Shown: positions 62,298 to 64,000 of the stretch, piece after piece
How the letters are laid out: the number at the start of each line of letters is the position of its first letter
How positions within the stretch are numbered: position 1 is the first letter of the stretch
From: Salinicola endophyticus
GTDB taxonomy: Bacteria > Pseudomonadota > Gammaproteobacteria > Pseudomonadales > Halomonadaceae
Assembly (NCBI RefSeq): GCF_040536835.1
Contig: NZ_CP159578.1
Coordinates: forward strand, 3,472,001-3,536,000
Length of the DNA stretch: 64,000 bases
Reading direction: 5' to 3'
Program-made: the position numbers and the translations under genes
The notes under the pieces: model-generated
Database searches by the model: none
What the model was told of the DNA's origin: nothing
Seen by the model: only the letters and a program-made list of their open reading frames with translations

Positions 62298-62470
62298 GCT
62301 GACTCCTTGGTGTTGTTGATGTTGTTATCGAATCGGGGTCGGGTTAGACGATTTAGGCGATTCGGGATCGTCGTCCTGCGCCTGTCGGACTCTGTCGAAC
62401 GGCCTCTGTTAGTCGGGCTCTGTTGGTTGCCTTTGTTGGTCGAACGCGGGGGCACCATCACTCGTGGCGC

Positions 62471-63784
62471 CTATGCCTCGTCGCGGCCGCGGCGCTGCTC
62501 CACGCGGCGGATCGCTTCGAATGCCAGACGCCGGATCGGCGCCGGTGGCATCCAGCTGGCGCGGCCGAACAGCGCCGGGATGTCCTCCGCCGGCCGCCCC
62601 AGCGCCAGCCGCGCCAGCGCCTCGCCCAGCACGCTGCCCTTGACGATGCCGCCACCGTTGCAGCCCGCCGAGACGTATAGCCCCGGGCCGATCTCGCCCC
62701 ATAGCGGCGCGCCGTTGTAAGTCAGCCCGGTGGTGCCGCCCCAGACCCGCTCGAAGCCGACATCGGCCAGCGCCGGATAGCGCGCCGTCAGGCTCGTGGC
62801 CAGCGCGGCGGCCACCGTGGCGGGGTCGCGTTCGCGCTCGTAGTCGTACTGGGCACGGATCATCAGGCGCCGGTCGGCGGTGGTGCGCAGGGTGCAGCCG
62901 AGCCGATGCGCCGGCAGCAGCCCCCAGGGCGCGCCGGCCACCGCAGCGACCCGCTCGGGGGCCAGCGGTGCGGTCAGCGCGGCATAGGTATAGATGGCGG
63001 TAAGGCGCGAACGGTCGGCCCCCAGGGCGCGCGCGAAGGCATTGTTGGCCAGCATCACCTGGCGCGTGCGAATCTCGCCCTCGGGGGTGCTCACGCGCCA
63101 GCCGTCGCCGTCGCGGGTCAGTGACAGCGCCGGGCTCTGCTCGTAGCAGGTGACCGCCGGCGGCAGCGCCGCCACCAGCCCGCGAATCAGCGCCGCCGGC
63201 TGCACCAGATAGCAGTCCGGCGAGTAGAGCCCCTCGGCGTAGTAGTCGGTACCCAGCCGCTCGGCCAGGGCCGCGCGATCGAGGTGGCGGTAATCGAGCC
63301 CCGCCGCGTGCAGAAACTCGGCGTAACTGGCCAGAGCCGCGCGCCCGGCAGCGCCCCGGGCGGCGCGGTAGGTGCCGCTGCGGGTCAGCTGGCAGTCGAT
63401 AGCGTGGGTATCGACCTGCGCCTTGAGCGATGCCATCGCCTCGCGACTGAGGCGGTTGAGGGTCGCCATGCGCGACAGCGCTCCGCTGCTGGCATCGTTG
63501 GCCAGCGCGATCTCCAGCATGAAACCCGAGTTGCGCCCCGGGCTGCCGTCGCCCACCCGCTCCGCCTCGAGCATCACCACGCGCCGCTCGGGGGCCAGCG
63601 CCTGATAGGCCCGCGCGGCGGCGACGCCGGTATAGCCGGCGCCGACCACCACCAGGTCGGCGCGCTCGTCGCCGCGCTGGCTAGGCCCGGGCGGGCGTGC
63701 CGGCAGCAGTGCCTGCCAGCCGCAGGCGCTGCGATGAGCGGGATGGGTGACAAGATGCGGCGCCAGGTGAGGGGCTAACGTCAT
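62471..63784 (-). CDS. FAD-dependent amine/amino-acid oxidoreductase (DAO family)
   Basis: A 437-residue flavoprotein. The Rossmann FAD motif is VVVGAGYTGVAAARAYQ (about 45-61), followed by RNSGFML and the C-terminal GCNGGGIVKGSVLGEALARL. The pattern matches the DadA / gamma-glutamylputrescine oxidase (PuuB) branch of the DAO family. Substrate cannot be fixed. The gene begins 2 bases after the end of the IclR-type gene and precedes an NhaC-family antiporter. The three look like a small catabolic unit. Confidence 0.9.
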   Translation of the reverse strand: MTLAPHLAPHLVTHPAHRSACGWQALLPARPPGPSQRGDERADLVVVGAGYTGVAAARAYQALAPERRVVMLEAERVGDGSPGRNSGFMLEIALANDASSGALSRMATLNRLSREAMASLKAQVDTHAIDCQLTRSGTYRAARGAAGRAALASYAEFLHAAGLDYRHLDRAALAERLGTDYYAEGLYSPDCYLVQPAALIRGLVAALPPAVTCYEQSPALSLTRDGDGWRVSTPEGEIRTRQVMLANNAFARALGADRSRLTAIYTYAALTAPLAPERVAAVAGAPWGLLPAHRLGCTLRTTADRRLMIRAQYDYERERDPATVAAALATSLTARYPALADVGFERVWGGTTGLTYNGAPLWGEIGPGLYVSAGCNGGGIVKGSVLGEALARLALGRPAEDIPALFGRASWMPPAPIRRLAFEAIRRVEQRRGRDEA

Positions 63785-63786
63785 GT

Positions 63787-64000
63787 TCAGGACTCCGGCT
63801 GCAGCAGGCCGTGGAGATCGGCCTTCAGCCCGGCGACCTCGCTGGCCATGGCGGTGATCAGCGTGGCGCGGTGCGCCTCGCTCAGGCGCGACTTGAGCAG
63901 CGAACAGCTGAAGGCGCCGAGACAGCGCTCGCCCGGGCCGAGCAGCGGCATCGCCAGTCCGGTGAACTCGGGCAGGCTAGAGCCCTCCACCCCGCGGGCG
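63787..64000 (-). CDS. IclR-type regulator, C-terminal fragment (cut by window edge)
   Basis: The frame is open through the window edge at 64000 and ends at TGA 63789-63787. The visible 70 residues (ARGVEGSSLPEFTGLAMPLL then CLGAFSCSLLKSRLSEAH and a final helix) fit the last third of the IclR effector-binding domain. The DNA-binding N-terminus lies outside. The stop is 2 bases before the start of the oxidase gene, so it is probably co-transcribed with, and may control, the oxidase and antiporter. Identification from a C-terminal fragment alone is moderate. Confidence 0.65.
   Translation of the reverse strand, partial: ARGVEGSSLPEFTGLAMPLLGPGERCLGAFSCSLLKSRLSEAHRATLITAMASEVAGLKADLHGLLQPES

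Overview
The window is a GC-rich (roughly two-thirds G+C), gene-dense stretch of a gammaproteobacterial chromosome. The gene order around the cell-envelope and translation cluster (rpsB-tsf-pyrH-frr-uppS-cdsA-dxr-rseP-bamA-skp-lpxD-fabZ-lpxA-lpxB-rnhB-dnaE-accA-tilS, with map-glnD-dapD-dapE divergent) is the classical gammaproteobacterial order. Protein style and synteny suggest a Halomonadaceae-like marine or halophilic bacterium, but no rRNA or species marker is present, so the genus is not settled. I found no tRNA, rRNA, CRISPR array, prophage or transposase gene.

Layout. 1-1843: tail of a type II secretion operon (gspL partial, gspM, gspN). 1848-3212 (minus): DAHP synthase preceded by a complete trp-type attenuator: promoter, 43-aa leader peptide with an F/Y/W cluster, and mutually exclusive hairpins. 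3341-4581: ECF sigma factor and membrane anti-sigma factor. 4621-9141 (minus): folM, fre, ubiD, rho. 9536-11558: a divergent thioredoxin-like gene and ppx. 11589-32738 (minus): the long core cluster for tRNA modification, fatty acid, DNA replication, lipid A, outer-membrane assembly, isoprenoid, phospholipid and translation functions. 33121-40873 (plus): map, glnD, a Spx/ArsC-like gene, dapD, dapE, a small unknown gene and a cation-efflux gene. 40970-44432: a membrane-anchored cold-shock protein, slyX, trxB, a peroxiredoxin, a CPXCG protein and a tiny secreted peptide. 44784-47546: acnA. 47562-55422: a two-component system divergent from a CUT2-type sugar ABC transporter with an SMP-30 lactonase. 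55709-64000: TM2 protein, malic enzyme, YeeE-type thiosulfate transporter, trpS, NhaC-family antiporter, FAD amine/amino-acid oxidase and the C-terminus of an IclR-type regulator.

How the genes work together. TrxB and the 2-Cys peroxiredoxin form a thiol-peroxide detoxification pair. LpxD/FabZ/LpxA/LpxB, Skp, BamA and RseP build and guard the outer membrane. Dxr, UppS and CdsA feed isoprenoid and phospholipid precursors to the envelope. DapD/DapE make lysine and peptidoglycan precursors. The ABC transporter, lactonase and two-component system look like a regulated uptake-and-catabolism unit of unknown substrate. The last three genes look like a regulated amine or amino-acid uptake and oxidation unit.

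The most notable non-coding content is the aromatic-amino-acid attenuator in front of the DAHP synthase gene, and two families of about 143-bp palindromic interspersed elements. Family A lies at 25147 and 44486 with an end-only remnant at 4579. Family B lies at 41517 and 55526. Two family A insertions appear to supply the TAG stop codon of the neighbouring gene. Short degenerate 15-bp tandem repeats also occur, one set inside tilS as in-frame pentapeptides.
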